Below the pieces are notes generated by a model. That model had not been told where the DNA came from, did no database searches, and worked only from the letters and a program-made list of their open reading frames with translations. The position numbers and the translations under genes were made by a program. From Nitzschia sp. DOCU1 (taxonomy: Eukaryota > Bacillariophyta > Bacillariophyceae > Bacillariales > Bacillariaceae), in the NCBI GenBank assembly GCA_951394045.1, contig OX595996.1, forward strand, positions 1,736,001-1,800,000: a stretch of DNA of 64,000 nt. The letters are read 5' to 3'. Shown here one piece after another: positions 63,961 through 64,000 of the stretch. Each line of letters starts with the position of its first letter. The first letter of the stretch is position 1.

Positions 63961-64000
63961 GAGATTATGGCAAAACGTGAACAATACAAGCAATCTCAAC

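Noticed and set aside
1..64000. tRNA, rRNA, CRISPR arrays and bacterial-type operons
   Set aside because: None was recognised by eye. Spliced genes and retroelements show this is nuclear eukaryotic DNA. A tRNA scan would be needed to exclude tRNA genes fully.

Overview
This is a eukaryotic window, most likely from a pennate diatom or a close stramenopile. The supporting signs are short GT-AG introns (about 58-95 bp), a Ty1/copia element with the aspartic protease variant DRGANGG and gag and pol fused in one frame (known from diatom CoDi elements), a severin/gelsolin gene, and Ser/Tyr-rich secretory membrane proteins. No rRNA, tRNA or CRISPR array was recognised. Host genes occupy 1-4.5 kb and 29-42 kb. 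The rest is mostly mobile DNA in nested layers.

Layout. 1-4.5 kb: three minus-strand host genes (partial coiled-coil protein, BSD-like domain protein, GT11-like glycosyltransferase). 4.78-26.07 kb: a 21.3 kb block flanked by 34-bp inverted repeats and an ATATT direct repeat. Inside it lie a tyrosine-recombinase retroelement of Ngaro/PAT type with split direct repeats (5.2-11.2 kb), a six-exon gene of unknown function, two orphan genes, a truncated helicase, a divergent histone H3-like gene, and a Helitron-type Rep gene followed by a tandemly duplicated Pif1-like helicase. 26.1-28.4 kb: a decayed Penelope-like element with GIY-YIG remnants. 29-36.5 kb: severin/gelsolin gene, a TPR/PDK1-like kinase/degenerate metallophosphatase fusion gene, and three small coiled-coil genes. 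37-42 kb: two head-to-head secretory membrane-protein genes and one disordered basic protein. 42.8-59.2 kb: a degenerate LINE with a 17-bp target duplication, split by a young copia element (46.35-54.45 kb; 400-bp LTRs, 5-bp AGAAC duplication). 59.2-64 kb: further Penelope-like fragments in gene-poor DNA.

How it fits together. The order of events can be read from the nesting: a Penelope-like 3' end came first, the LINE then landed beside it, decayed, and was hit by the copia element. In the 11-26 kb block the Rep and Pif1 proteins are the expected replication pair of a Helitron-like element. The neighbouring orphan genes share AT-rich intergenic motifs (GCGTAAAA/TTTTACGC and TTGGCGA) with them, which suggests one co-inherited unit. 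The most unusual content is the divergent histone H3-like gene, head to head with the Rep gene across 234 bp.
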